Shown in pieces: positions 24,353-36,100 of a stretch of 64,000 nucleotides of DNA. The stretch lies in NCBI RefSeq assembly GCF_002994745.2, contig NC_037091.1, positions 34,350,612-34,414,611 of the forward strand. Reading direction: 5' to 3'. The translations under genes and the position numbers were made by a program. The notes under the pieces were generated by a model. It had not been told where the DNA came from. It did not search any database and was given only the letters and a program-made list of their open reading frames with translations. This DNA comes from Rosa chinensis. Lineage: Eukaryota; Streptophyta; Magnoliopsida; Rosales; Rosaceae. Position 1 is the first letter of the stretch, and the number at the start of each line of letters is the position of its first letter.

Positions 24353-25901
24353 GAAACAAAGTTGTTATTATGATTTTGAGAAGCGTAGGTAATGGACTGT
24401 TGTAATGATTGGATTGAAACCAAGTAAATTGATGTTGAAAAAGGAAAGAAAGTAATAGTAAGTAGAGAAGAAGATTATTGGGTGCCTTTATTAGTAAACT
24501 TCGGTGCATCTGATATAATTGGTTGATATCTTGATTTCAAGTAAATTACTCGATAATTAGGATTGTTTTTTAAACTAGTCATGATTGGTCAACTCCTGGT
24601 CAAACTAGGAAAGATTGATCGTACGATTATTTAATCGTCGAAATTTTAATATTTATCCAATGAGTGATTAATAATCGAAATGTCATAAATTAGGATTCTA
24701 GTTACTCGGGGAAATGAAGGTTTGCGACTCGCAAAGTACGTGAAGAAGAGCATCGAAATCCAAGTAGGGATTCGAGACTCTCCTCGATTAGTGGTTTCTT
24801 ATATTATGTTAATTATAAAACGATGCATGTTAAGTTGTGTGGTTTGGTTATGTTAAAATGCAACACGTACTAACCAAACCGTGAGAGATGTGATGGCTTG
24901 AGAGCGAAGGGTGGCACTGACTTCCTTGGGTTCTATCCCCTTAACCTCCAGAGGGATAGCTACACTGGTCGGACGGTGCGCGATCGCAAGGGTAACCCTA
25001 TCCGTTTGTGTAGCTAGGTAGTGGACTCTCTCACTACGCTGACCTGGTTATAAATTAATTTAAGGTAAGGTCATGCAGTGGGTCAATGGGACCGGCCATC
25101 AGGTAATACTTGGATTTGGCGCCATATTTATTTAAGCATCATGCATCGATTTTCAAGTTGAAAAACATTATAAAGTTTGTCGTTCTTTAAATGAAAAAGT
25201 TTAAGTATGTTTTTATACAATGGCCACAAAGCAATACTATATTGTTTTTAAACCTAGTCGAGATGTTTTCCCAATAAGCAACGAGGACAAAAGCTCACCC
25301 CTACAACAGTGTGGATGCAGGTACTATGCATTGTTGATGAGACTGTAGCAAACGGAGCTGGGTTTATGGATATTAGTGAACAGCTGTAACGGAAATCAGG
25401 TTCCATGTAGATCCTTGACCTTTATCTCTTGAATGTCATTATTCCGGAAATTGAGAAGTCCTTACTTCATCTTGTATTGAAATGTGGCAAGTCTTGTTAT
25501 CCTAGTGTTGAATCAGAACCACTTTAGACGAATGAGTTAATAAATGATTTAAAGAGTTTTCACCTCAAAAGTATTTCGACGTTTCCTCTACGCGTTTTAA
25601 GAAAGGTTATTTATTAAAAATGCCATGCAGGTTTTTAGGATGTAAACTGAACATTCGGTTTATGTCTTAGAGACATGTGACACTGTGATGTGCTTAAACT
25701 GATGAGGTGCAGTTTGAGGTGTTACAATTTTTGAGAAAATTTTCTTCATAAAAGCTATAGAGGACGTTAAACTGAGTCTGTTGACACGTGGTATGCTTAA
25801 ATCGGAGTTCGTGTGCGAAAGTTATGATCAAAAATGTAAAAGTTACTGTTCATCGTAAGTTTTCTATAAAAGGAGGAGTTACTGTGGTAAGTTTATGTTT
25901 C

Positions 25902-26370
25902 TGTGTGAGAATACGAAACAAGAACTAAGTATGAGGCAAGGTAGAGGGGGAGAGAGAAATGACACAAGCATGTATAGTGGTTCACCTTGCCCTTGAGGCA
26001 AGGCTACGTCCACTTAGATATTTCACTATGAGTGAGGCCAAGTAGCCTTTGTAATAATACAAGTATGGGGATCATGGATCCCATCCCTTTCCAAGAAGGG
26101 GAGGACTTCCCCTTATAGCTAAAGGAAGTCTCCTTCTATTCTATATTTCCGATGTGGGATAATAATACATATATTTGCTTCTCTTGAAGCCTCTTGGAGA
26201 GCATGGGAGAGTGGCCTCCCGGCTAAATACCGGCCGACCTCCACCATGGCAACGTAGCTCGGGTGTTGGTCTACCAGAGGCATGTCGTAGGCGGGACTAA
26301 CCATGTCGCGGGGGCCACTTACGAGGTCGTTGCTTATGCTTGGCGATATGTGATATAGGTGGTATATACA
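25902..26370 (+). mobile_element. Short LTR-like insert (469 bp) in the outer LTR
   Basis: Compared with the related LTR at 38192-40536, the outer LTR is interrupted here: it stops after GGTAAGTTT and resumes at GGAAACTTACC near 26381. The insert begins TGTGTGAG and ends GGTATATACA. The flanks GTTTC (25897-25901) and ATTTC (26371-26375) match at four of five bases. It is probably a solo LTR of a small element; limits are tentative. Confidence 0.5.
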
Positions 26371-27195
26371 ATTTCCATTTCAGGAAACTTACCCTGAGTT
26401 TCTCTCTCTTCTCTCTTCCCCTCCCCCCCAACCCCTTTATCTTCTTCCGGCGATTTCTCCTCCGTCTGGTGACGCCACAGGTACCGTTGGAAAGCTCTCG
26501 CCATCCTCTTCAATTTGGTGGCTTGGTTTGGACCATGGGAGCTGCAGCAAGGAGAAGAAGATCGATGCGTCGCCGTTCTTTAGGTTTTGGTCAGAACTCA
26601 AGTTTTCGGCCACCTCCGGCGACGATTCTTGTTGAGTCTTTGAGCTCTTGGATCATACAACTATCCCTCAAAGTCTCTTGGTCCAATTTGAAGTGTGGAG
26701 CACAAATCGAAGGATTGAAATTCTAGGGTTTCAAAATCCCCCCTTTTGCTTTCGAGGACGACATGCCGAGCCATCGCTCGACAAAGATACCCACACTTGA
26801 CGGATTTAGCTATATATATATATATTTGAATTGCATGCGATTCTAAGTATTCGGAATTAAATATTTGTGAAATGGTTCTTTAATATTTTGGAAAATGATT
26901 TTGGATCTTATATTATAATTTTGGTGTTGGATTATAATTTGAGCATATGATGATTTGGGAGAATTAATTGTGATCTGTTTTTTATGTTGACTTTCGGAGT
27001 TTTGGGAAAGATTTCATTTTTACCATTTGTTTGACTTTGAGTTTTCGAAGATTTGTCTTCGATAAATGGTATGTTCGATTCTAAAATTGGTTTGACTATG
27101 AGAACTATACTCTTGGTGATACTATGATGATGTTAGTTATTGTCTAACTTGCTATATTTGTTTGTTTGTTGAATTGTGATTTATTTTGTTCGAGC

Positions 27196-27395
27196 CACTA
27201 AGAGAGAGGGGATGGACTAGTGGTCTCATAGGAGTGTAGCACCAGGAGAGAGGGGATGTACTTGAAGCTATATAGTTGAGTCAGAGACGCTAAGAGAGAG
27301 GGGATGAACTAGTAGTCTTCAAATGGAGATACCATGAGAGAGGGATGTACTGGTGGCTGTAGAAGTAGCAGTGGCTCCATGAGAGAGGGGATGTA
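27196..27395. repeat. Degenerate minisatellite with GAGAGAGGGGATG core
   Basis: Five imperfect units of roughly 40-60 bp each contain GAGAGAGGGGATG or a close variant (near 27206, 27247, 27293, 27340, 27380). They lie within the outer LTR. Confidence 0.75.
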
Positions 27396-28292
27396 TTGGA
27401 GGCCTAGATAATGATTGTCTTTTTCAGAGATTTATGTAATGATGTATACATGTATGTTTGTGGACCCCTTGAGCTATTGTTGTACACTTGGGCGAATATA
27501 TGTGTGAGCCTTGAATTGTTGGCTTCTCTGTTCGACAAACGTTTTCATAAATGTTGATTTAAAGCTTTTTCTTTTATTATAGTGAATCACATGCTTGATT
27601 TTTAAAAGTGTTTTTGAAGAGGAGAAGTATTAAATTATTCATTTCATTTATTTTGATTTAGTTATTTTTTGTCCACTCACTCTAATATTTTCAAATACTT
27701 TTCCCTCGGCCCTTTGGTTTCAAATGCCTAGTTTGCAGTATTGCTGGTTCGGCATATTTAGGAGTTGAGGCATAACATCCTTCCGCTGCTACCATTTTGT
27801 GTAGGTTACTAGCTTAACCTACTTGTAATGTATTTCGATTTGTTTTCCTAGAATGTTCTGATTACCTATTGGGATAATTGTTATATTTGGTTTGACTTTT
27901 ACATGGATGTCGAGTTGTGTTTCAGGAGCAAGGTGGCTCCAGGAGATTAAGGGTGAATCGTTAGAAGTGTAAATGTGTTCTTATAGGTTTTGGGTTGCCT
28001 ACTTCTAGGGAAGGTTCTGCCGAATTTTTGATAAAACCTTTTTTATAAGTGGGCCTCGCAGGGCCAGCTCAGATTTCATGGTGAAATTTTGGGGCGGGTC
28101 CTGTCACTCCATATGCTTTGCAGCAATCCAGGGTTTGATTTCATAGTAAAGGAATACAGCAAGAGAACAGTCACACAGATTATCGAAAGAAAAAAAAAAT
28201 CAATTATATAAATGAGGATACAAGGAGATCAACTCTTGTCCTTTTGATGCTTTTTCGAGCGCCTCCTTTGCTTTCTCATAATCCTTGGCAAT

Positions 28293-28728
28293 CTATTAGC
28301 TACACAGAACCAATGTATAAGAACAATGAAAATAAGAAGTAAAAGTAAAGTATTGTGCTTGAGCAATGAAAATTACTTGAATGAAACAAAAGATAAAACC
28401 TTTGCCCTTTTCTACTCTTGGTCTCTCTTTCCGGTTACAAATTTACCAACTTTATATTCGTACTAAGGCTTGGTTGAAGAACCTGAAGTTCCAGGAAGCG
28501 AGGCGACGACGTTTTGGGGACTGGGTGTGGTTTTTGTTGGCTCACTCACTCAGTCTGACTATGTTTTTGGGGGCTGCAAAATGATGGGACCCACTTAGGT
28601 ACATGCACTTGTCTCAAGTGAAATCAAATTGCTCAGTGGCATATTCCCAATTTCTATAAATGTCTTTTTTTTTTTTTTTTGGTACGAGAGTATGAGAGTA
28701 GAAAATGGAGGGAATCCAGGGTCAAATT
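28293..28728 (-). other. Upstream flank of the gamma-SNAP remnant
   Basis: On the minus strand this precedes the recognisable exon at 28292-28233. The acceptor CTAATAG|ATTGCC is present, but the expected first exon of gamma-SNAP is not visible here or beyond the CACTA element. A T17-like run lies near 28663-28680. The stretch ends at the CACTA target site. Confidence 0.4.
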
Positions 28729-31700
28729 CACTACACCAATTTTTCAATCAGACGACAGTTTTTCACTGTCGTCTGATAATAGGCATTGTTGTTGTCTATC
28801 TCAATGCCGTCTGATACATGAATCAGACAATACCACAAAATTGTGGTCTAACAAAGTTTACTACAACAACAGCTACTACACCGTCTGTTGTCTGAATACC
28901 ATGAAGAACAACAGCAATTTGTACCAGAACTCTTGTGCAAAGTAATTTCAGTTGCAGACCCTGGAAGAATGTTAACGTGTAATGAATATTTAGAGAACAT
29001 TGATTTGTACAAAAACTGTTGTCTGAATGAAGCTTGTAGATCAGCAATGTAATTGAATACTATTGACTGACTTTGAACAAGACAACAGGAAAACTATTAA
29101 AGCTATTATATGTCAATGCTTCAGACAACAGTTTTTTCTTTCTTTTTTCTTTATGTTCGTTTGTTAGACAATGGTTTGCGATTGGTATTGAATTGTCTGA
29201 GATAGAAAAGAAGATATACACAATTGAACAACATATCTTTGATTCCAAAAACCATTTCATTCCATCAGCAGTATTCATCCTAACATTTACACAGGAATTA
29301 AGCTTGCCCAAGTGCCTATATCTATTTCATTAGCTTAACAAGCTTTCAAGTTTCATGAGCTTTACATGATAATGAAAAAAGAATACAATTTGCTCGATCT
29401 CTCAAGATAGTTGTAAGCAAAATCACTGCAAGGAAAGAAAAGTAGATGCAATTAATAAACTGTCAAGGTATTGAGAGCATTATGATCAAATACTAAAGCT
29501 CTTATAAAAAGTAGATTAGCACAAAATGTCAGTCCCTCAAAATTTCCTTGCCTTATCTATTCCTCACAGTTTTCCCCAAGCTCTATTCCTCACAGTTTTC
29601 CCCAAGCCCTCATTCATAGAGGACACAACCTCAATTTCACCACTTCCCCCACAATAACTGAACAAAGACTAAAATACTCATTAAATTAATCGCACATACA
29701 ATGTACCTCATGTGAGGTACAAAAAAAGCAATAAAATCTAACCTCATACAGCTGTTCTCTAATTGCAAAAGCAATAGCAGGCTGCAATAAGAATTACTTC
29801 TTTTAGCACACTGAAAAGTGATCAAGGTTCCAACTTTGACACAAACCAAAAGCCTTAACCAAAACGCCTTGCATTTACTAATGAAAAAAAAAATTGCATT
29901 TGTTAAACAAGAATGATATAGAATGCAGCGACTTACACCATCTTCAGGGTCATGAACACCTAAATATGCACACAAGGTTTTAGCAAACTCCTCCGGATCA
30001 CTTTCAAAGTTGTTCAAGTCCTGATATGTATATATGTATCCCTGAAGAAAATTATACATATATGTATCCCTTATTCATTCCAGAATTACAATTACAAGAA
30101 CACCAAAGCAAATTTACAATTGAATGACCCTACCTCCAGGCAACCTTTAATAAAGCTTATACCCATACTCCAACAAAGAGCATATAACACTCTAATTGTT
30201 AAACAACCAGCCAACTTGTCTCACTTTAATTATTAACAAACAATTGAACAATTGAGCTAATTTGTCTCATGAAGTCCAAACAGAACGTCATCATCTCAAC
30301 AAGAAATAAAGACCCAGCAACATCTTCATACAAGCTTTCCAACGTAATCTACAATCACCACACATCAATCTCATTCAAGTATCAAAACAATTCCAACTAA
30401 GTTAATTAAGCCTTCAGTAACAATTCTCCAATGTCAATAGAACCCAACTTATTCCAACTCCAACTCTCAATCAACAAACCAACTATAATTAAATCAACTG
30501 ATGAACTCAAAACATGATTATGAATTCAAACGTTTCGGACAACTCTACCACAACACCAATTCCCTTTAATAACTCCAATTGAATCCAAATAGGAACTGAA
30601 TTCATAATAAGAAGGCATAATTACCTGAATTTGATCAATACCCAGTCAAGGAGCCTTCACCCAAAATCTCTCTCCTTCACCTAACGTACTGCACAACTCC
30701 AACCTTTCACTTGCCAGAGTTTTTCGATCAAAATCTAGCTCCACTCCTCTATCTTTCCTCAATTCCATACCTTGATTCAAAAACATTTATCAATTTCCCC
30801 CAACCTTTAGATCAATTCGAAAATACCAACTGCATAGTATAAGAGCTTACCATAGCGGTGAACTGATCCCAATCTAGACTCCAAAGCCCAAACCTTTGAT
30901 TTTTGATACTAGAATGGAGATGAGAATATCAATGGCTTCTATCCCATGGCCATGTCTGACTTCTCTGTTCTCAGCAAGGATGGGTGAGAAAGTGATTAAG
31001 TTTTGGGTAGATGTAGTTGAGCTTCCCTATCACGAACCCAACCTGAATTGCAGAACTCCGATTCCATTTACCATCTTCGAGCAGAGGAGCTGATCCAAGG
31101 GTGGTGTCATGAATTGGTTGCAAAAAATGGTGGTCTCCGACGATGGCAGAGAGAAGTGGAAGGGAAAGAGAATAGAAGGTAAGAGGAAAGGAGAGAGAGA
31201 GAGGCGTGTGCGGCCAGGGAGAGGAAGAAGGAGAAAAGGAGGAAATGTTAGGGTTCCCTTTCCTTTATATACTGCTCTAACATTTCACCAAAATTTGGTC
31301 GAACGGAGGGAAGTGAATTTTGAAAATTTAACCGAGCCTTAAAAGCCAATTCTAGAGCGCCAGCATATTGAACCCTAAAACTCAGACAACATCAACTCAA
31401 GTACATTGTCTGAAAGAGAGTGGCACAACATAAAACTAAAAACTGTTGTGTGAATCAGAACATTCAGACAACATCTTTCAGCAGACATTGACTTAAAAGA
31501 TATCAGACAACAGACACCTAAAATAAAATAAAACAATTGTGTGACTGAAAATAATCAGACAACAGCAAAAATAAACCATTGTATAAATGAACCTTGGACA
31601 ACATCACGTAATAACTGTTGTCTGAATTGACTCATTCAGACAACATAAAAAAAATCAACCATTGTCTGAAATGCTTTTGCACAAGAGCCAAGAAAAAACT

Positions 31701-31823
31701 GTTGCTGGATTCGAAAACTTAGACTACGGAATATTTCTTGCTGTCGTCTGATTATTTTAGATGACAGTTAAAATGTTTGCTGTCGTCTGATATGTGTTGT
31801 CTGATTCCGAAATTGGTGTAGTG
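28729..31823. mobile_element. CACTA (En/Spm) element, non-autonomous
   Basis: The element begins CACTACACCAATTTTTCAAT and ends in the complementary GAAATTGGTGTAGTG, flanked by the 3-bp duplication ATT at 28726-28728 and 31824-31826. Both sub-terminal zones are full of TCAGACAAC/GTTGTCTGA motifs in both orientations, typical of the transposase-binding regions of CACTA elements. The first 60 bp can fold through the inverted pair GACGACAGT / ACTGTCGTC. No TnpD- or TnpA-like transposase was seen in 3.1 kb. A minus-strand stretch near 30055-29940 (LNNFESDPEEFAKTLCAY...) looks protein-like and may be a captured exon from an unidentified gene. Confidence 0.93.
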
Positions 31824-31826
31824 ATT

Positions 31827-33155
31827 ACTGAAAATCCCTTCAAGGGGTTGGTGTTTTTCCAAACAAGACTATCTACTTATGTTTATGCATAGGGTGGTGG
31901 AGGCTGGAACTGGGCTAGGCCAGTCCTATTAGGCTTTGGGCTCTGCCTTTTCTTTTGGACCAAATTGGGTTGCTGCTTATGGCTTGCAAGAAGAACCCAA
32001 ACTCTATCAAGCTTTGATCGATCACTAAACCTGATAATATGGAATAGTGAATGTCGATGTGGATAGAGGCTTATGTCGGTGTAGATAGAGGCTTCCAGAT
32101 TGGTGTAGATAGAGGCTTCTGTCATATATACCGAGGGCGAAGCGCATAATAAATTTGGCTCGGTTCAGCTCCAGCGATACACCACAACGGCTTACGAACA
32201 GCAAACGGCTTATGAACAGTAAAATGGCTTTTGAACAGTTAACTGACGTTTAGTATATGGTAAATAATTTATCGTTCTCATCTTCTAAACCCGTTGGTAA
32301 CAAGTTGCCGACCAAAATCAAAAGTTAAATAGTCTCTCCCTTATGCTAATAATCTCAGTAATTACTACCGAACTATCACTGAAATTTGATGGCTAATTTG
32401 CGTAAATCACCATCGACTCTACAATTGTACAAACTAGTCAGGCCATTTTGATTAGCAAATCAATCAAGATCACCAAGCTATTGACCTTAAAATACATTGG
32501 ACGAATGATCTGCCGCCTTAATATGTCGTTATCTGCAAGGCTGCAAATCACCACAAATTAACACACCAACATCACTAGGGCTCTATGCCACGTTGATGAC
32601 GCGAATGACCACCCACATGCTTGGAATATATGAGATCGACTTCAATTAACTGATGTCACCACCCTTAGACGCAAATCCAAGGTTTGCTAGTTTGATAGAT
32701 TTAGTATGTGGTTGTTCAAAAGTCTTAGAATAATATGTTTAATTTTAAATGTTTAGAAATTTAATGATAGATAGTCAAATATATTGACAAAGGGAGCATG
32801 GGACAAGGTGGGTCTCGTGCGCTAACTAAAATTTTTGAGATATGTATATATATCTCAAAAATATTAAGAATGATATGACAATAAATTTAAATCTTTTTAT
32901 AACAAAAGACTAAATAAAAGGAAAAAAAAAACCCTCACCTTAATTGGTCAAACAAAAAAGCATTTCTAACATAAAACTTTTCTGATATTCATTAATTCTA
33001 ATCAATGTATTTCTTTCTTACTCATGGTGTATAGCTATGTGCAAGTCCCAACAAGGAAAACATTTAAAAAGAATATTTTATTAACATGTACTCTATATAT
33101 ATGGGCATTAAATTTGTGTACATGATGAGGAGAAAAAAGTTGAAAGAAAGGTTTT
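31827..33155. other. Intergenic DNA between CACTA and LINE
   Basis: AT-rich, without a supported gene or RNA. A short imperfect repeat around GTGTAGATAGAGGCTTC (32060-32118) occurs three times. Nothing else is delimited. Confidence 0.4.
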
Positions 33156-33166
33156 ATAGGAGAGAT

Positions 33167-36100
33167 TTTTTTTTGAAAGAAACTGTAAGCATTTTATTAA
33201 TGGTTTAAATGGTTACTCTCATGGAGTAGTATATCAGCAATACAACTAGGAGTATGGGAGAGCCAAGTCTCATTCTGAGGTGACTCAAATCCAATGCTAG
33301 CAAGACGATGAGCCACCTTGTTACAGCTTCGAGGAGCATACTTGATTTGCACATCTGGCATGCTATGTAATATCATCAGAATATCATCTATAATGCTGCC
33401 TAAGCCTGTGAGTGCAGCCTCAATGCATGAGATATCTTGGACTGCAACAAGACAATCCGTCTCAACTATGGCTTTACCAATATTCAATTGTCGAAGAAGA
33501 TCCAAGCCTTCTCTTATAGCTAGCAGCTCTGCATGATTAGCTGAAGAAACATGCGGCACAGAGTGAGCTAAGGCAGCAATAAATTGGCCATTTGAGTCAC
33601 GAACTATGCCTCCAAGGCCCCCATGATTAAATGATGGCAGAAAAGCTCCATCCACATTAATCTTAACTGTCGAACCATGTGCAGGTTGCCATCTTTCTAT
33701 GACCTGTGACCGTTTGACCTCAGAAGATGCATGAGCTTTCCTAAACTCATCCAGCCAAGTCATAGCACTTAGAAAAAGATCAGCAGCTGGTTTTGACTGA
33801 TTCTCCCATAACATACCATTCCTGTTCTTCCAGAACGACCATATACCCATCAAAAGCCTCTCAAACACCTCAGTTTGTAGGTTTAATGCTCTTTCTAACA
33901 TCCATTCCTTGAAGACAACATTAGGTAGAAAGGAATTTTGCAGATGAAAAGGAGGAGTAGAAAAGAATTCAACAGCAACTGGACACTTACAAAAGAGATG
34001 AGCAGTGTCTTCAACTGAATGCATACATAACAAGCATCTTGAGTCTCCTTCATAGCCCTTTGTGAGAAGTTGGTCTCTGGTAGGTAACAAGTTGTGATAT
34101 GCCCTCTAAACACATATTTGGACTTTTCCAGGAACCTTGGTTTTCCAAAGTCTTTTCCATAGCTCAGAAAACGGATCCCTAGTTGATGTAGAAGCCAACA
34201 CATCACCCAATTCATGCTCGCTGGCCACCCAATAGGCTGTCTTAACTGTGAAAAGACCCCTACGCTCTGGTTTCCAATACAATCTGTCCCTTACAGGACG
34301 TCTACCAAGAGGGATAGATAAAATGTGTTCAACAATCTCAGGAGGAAAGAGGCTACTCACCGAGGCAGTGATCCAAGACCTCTCATTGGAGTTAATTAAA
34401 TCTGCTACTTTTTCAACATGGCAGTTTGTAGGTCTTCGAACTTGATATTGAGGACAGTTAGGAAATCCAATCATCCTGCCACACATTTATATTCATTCCA
34501 TCCCCAACTCTCCATTTAACCCCTGCTTTGAGTACCGGTCTCCCTTCAAGGATACTCCTCCAAGAGAAAGAAGGAGCATCTCCCAATTCTGCATCCCAAA
34601 ACGAACAATTTGGAAAATATTTTGCCTTATACAGTCTAGCAATAAGAGATTCGGGATTTGAAATAATCCTCCAGCCATGTTTTGCTAGCATGGCAAGATT
34701 GTAGGCATATAAATTTTTGAAGCCCATCCCTCCTTTTTTGGTTAGGCATAGCCTTTCCCAACTCCTCCAGTGAATCTTTTTCTTGTCATTAGTGTCACCC
34801 CAGAAGAATGAGGCACAAAGTTTGTGAATGTCATCACATAGACCTTTAGGTAATAAGTAACAATTCATAGCATATTGAGGCATGGTTTGGGCAACAACTT
34901 TTATAAGTATTTCCTTACCTGCACTGCTTAGAATCTTTGACTTCCAATTCACCAGCTTCTTGGTCAACTTCTCTTTGATGTACTGAAACTTTTCGACCTT
35001 GGATTTGCCTACACGCAGGGGTAGACCCAGGTATCTATCATGCTCTTCAACTCTCTGCACTTCAAGAATAGATGCCAAAATAAATTGCATATCAACCGGC
35101 ACATTTCTGCTAAAAACCACACTACTTTTATGAAAATTAATCTTTTGTCCTGAGGCTTTTTCATAAACATTGAGAATTCCTCGAATAGTCTGACATTCGT
35201 GAATATTTGCAGCTCCAAAAAGGAAACTATCATCGGCAAAGAACAAGTGATGCAACGTAGGAGCTTCAGGACACATCTTCAAACCTTGAATAGCACCTGC
35301 TTCTATTGCCTGAGAAAGAAGAGCCGAAAGCCCTTCAGCACATAGGATGAATAAGTATGGTGAGAGTGGATCACCTTGCCTAATCCCCCGAGTCCGTGTA
35401 ATGATCTCAGTTTGCTTACCATTGACAAGGATAGCATAGGTAATAGACTCCACACATTTCATAATTGTATTGATCCACCTCACATCAAAACCCAACTTGG
35501 TTAACATAATTCGCAAGAAGGACCATTCTAGGCGGTCATATGCTTTTGAAATGTCTAACTTGAGAGAAAAGAAGCCTTCCTTTTGAGTCCGCAGTTTATA
35601 CATAAAGTGTGCAGCCTCAGTTGCTACCAATGTATTGTCTGATATCAATCGTCCTGGGACATAAGCACTTTGTAGGGGAGAAATAATCTCAGGTAGCCAC
35701 TTCTTTAACCTGTTGGCAATGACTTTGGAGCTTATTCTGTAAAGAACATTACAGAGCGCAATAGATCTAAAATGAGAGGCAACTGTAGGGTTTTTGACTT
35801 TCGGAATAAGGCAGAGATGAGTGAAGTTAGAGGCTGCCCATATCTCTCCCTTTTCCAGAAAATTGCGAATTGCAACACAAACATCAAATCCAACTATATG
35901 CCAATATTTTTGATAGAAGAAAGGAGACATACCATCAGGCCCCGGGCTTTTCGAGGGATGCATTTGAAATAAAGCACATTTGATTTCTTCATCTGTATAG
36001 GGCAGTAGCAAGTCATCATTCATGTGAGGTAACACCTTCATTGGAGTTGCACGAAAAATGGTAGAGAGGGCGCTATCATCTGTCCCCTCAGTTGTAAAAA

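Larger units (their letters stand above)
19934..25726 (+). mobile_element. Second LTR inserted into the first, itself interrupted
   Basis: At 19926 the outer LTR breaks off after TTGTTCAGGTCA and resumes near 25728 with TTTTTGAGAAAA, as shown by alignment with the copy at 40390-40440. The insert begins TGAGCCCCGG and ends GGTGTTACA, LTR-like TG...CA ends, with a TATA-like CTATAAATAG at 20265. The flanks are T-rich, so the target duplication cannot be fixed. Removing the copia remnant inside leaves about 2.5 kb, again the size of a solo LTR. Confidence 0.65.
19802..28106 (+). mobile_element. LTR (probably solo, chromovirus-like) inserted in a gamma-SNAP exon, with nested insertions
   Basis: The outer element begins TGTTACGTCCC, ends GGGTCCTGTCA, and is flanked by CTCCA at 19797-19801 and 28107-28111. 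Its sequence is related throughout to the solo LTR at 38192-40536, though diverged. Subtracting the inner insertions (19934-25726 and 25902-26370) leaves about 2.04 kb against 2.35 kb for that copy, so this is a single LTR and not a complete element. It contains a TATA-like CTATAAAAGG near 25864. No internal coding region is present. Confidence 0.85.
19475..28292 (-). pseudogene. gamma-SNAP (NSF attachment protein) pseudogene, split by a transposon nest
   Basis: Gamma-SNAP recruits NSF to disassemble SNARE complexes at membranes. Three pieces are recognisable on the minus strand. One exon at 28292-28233 reads IAKDYEKAKEALEKASKGQE. A second is broken in two: ...PWIAAKHME at about 28135-28107 continues as ESAAALAKELGKWNEV at 19801-19745. 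A third exon at 19586-19475 reads ALEDSVLEEAIQLYIKAC, then a frameshift, then EDNGKEQMAFDLY and a stop where the family has Arg. The split coincides exactly with the 5-bp target duplication of an LTR. The N-terminal exon and the C-terminal half are not found. Matching the family from memory, the identity is strong for these pieces. Confidence 0.85.

Noticed and set aside
19802..28106. A complete 8.3-kb LTR retrotransposon
   Set aside because: No second LTR, primer-binding site or matching internal coding region; the length comes from nested insertions in a ~2-kb LTR.
28381..28584. 67-codon plus-strand frame near the CACTA element
   Set aside because: No family, no splice context; it lies antisense to the upstream flank of the gamma-SNAP remnant.
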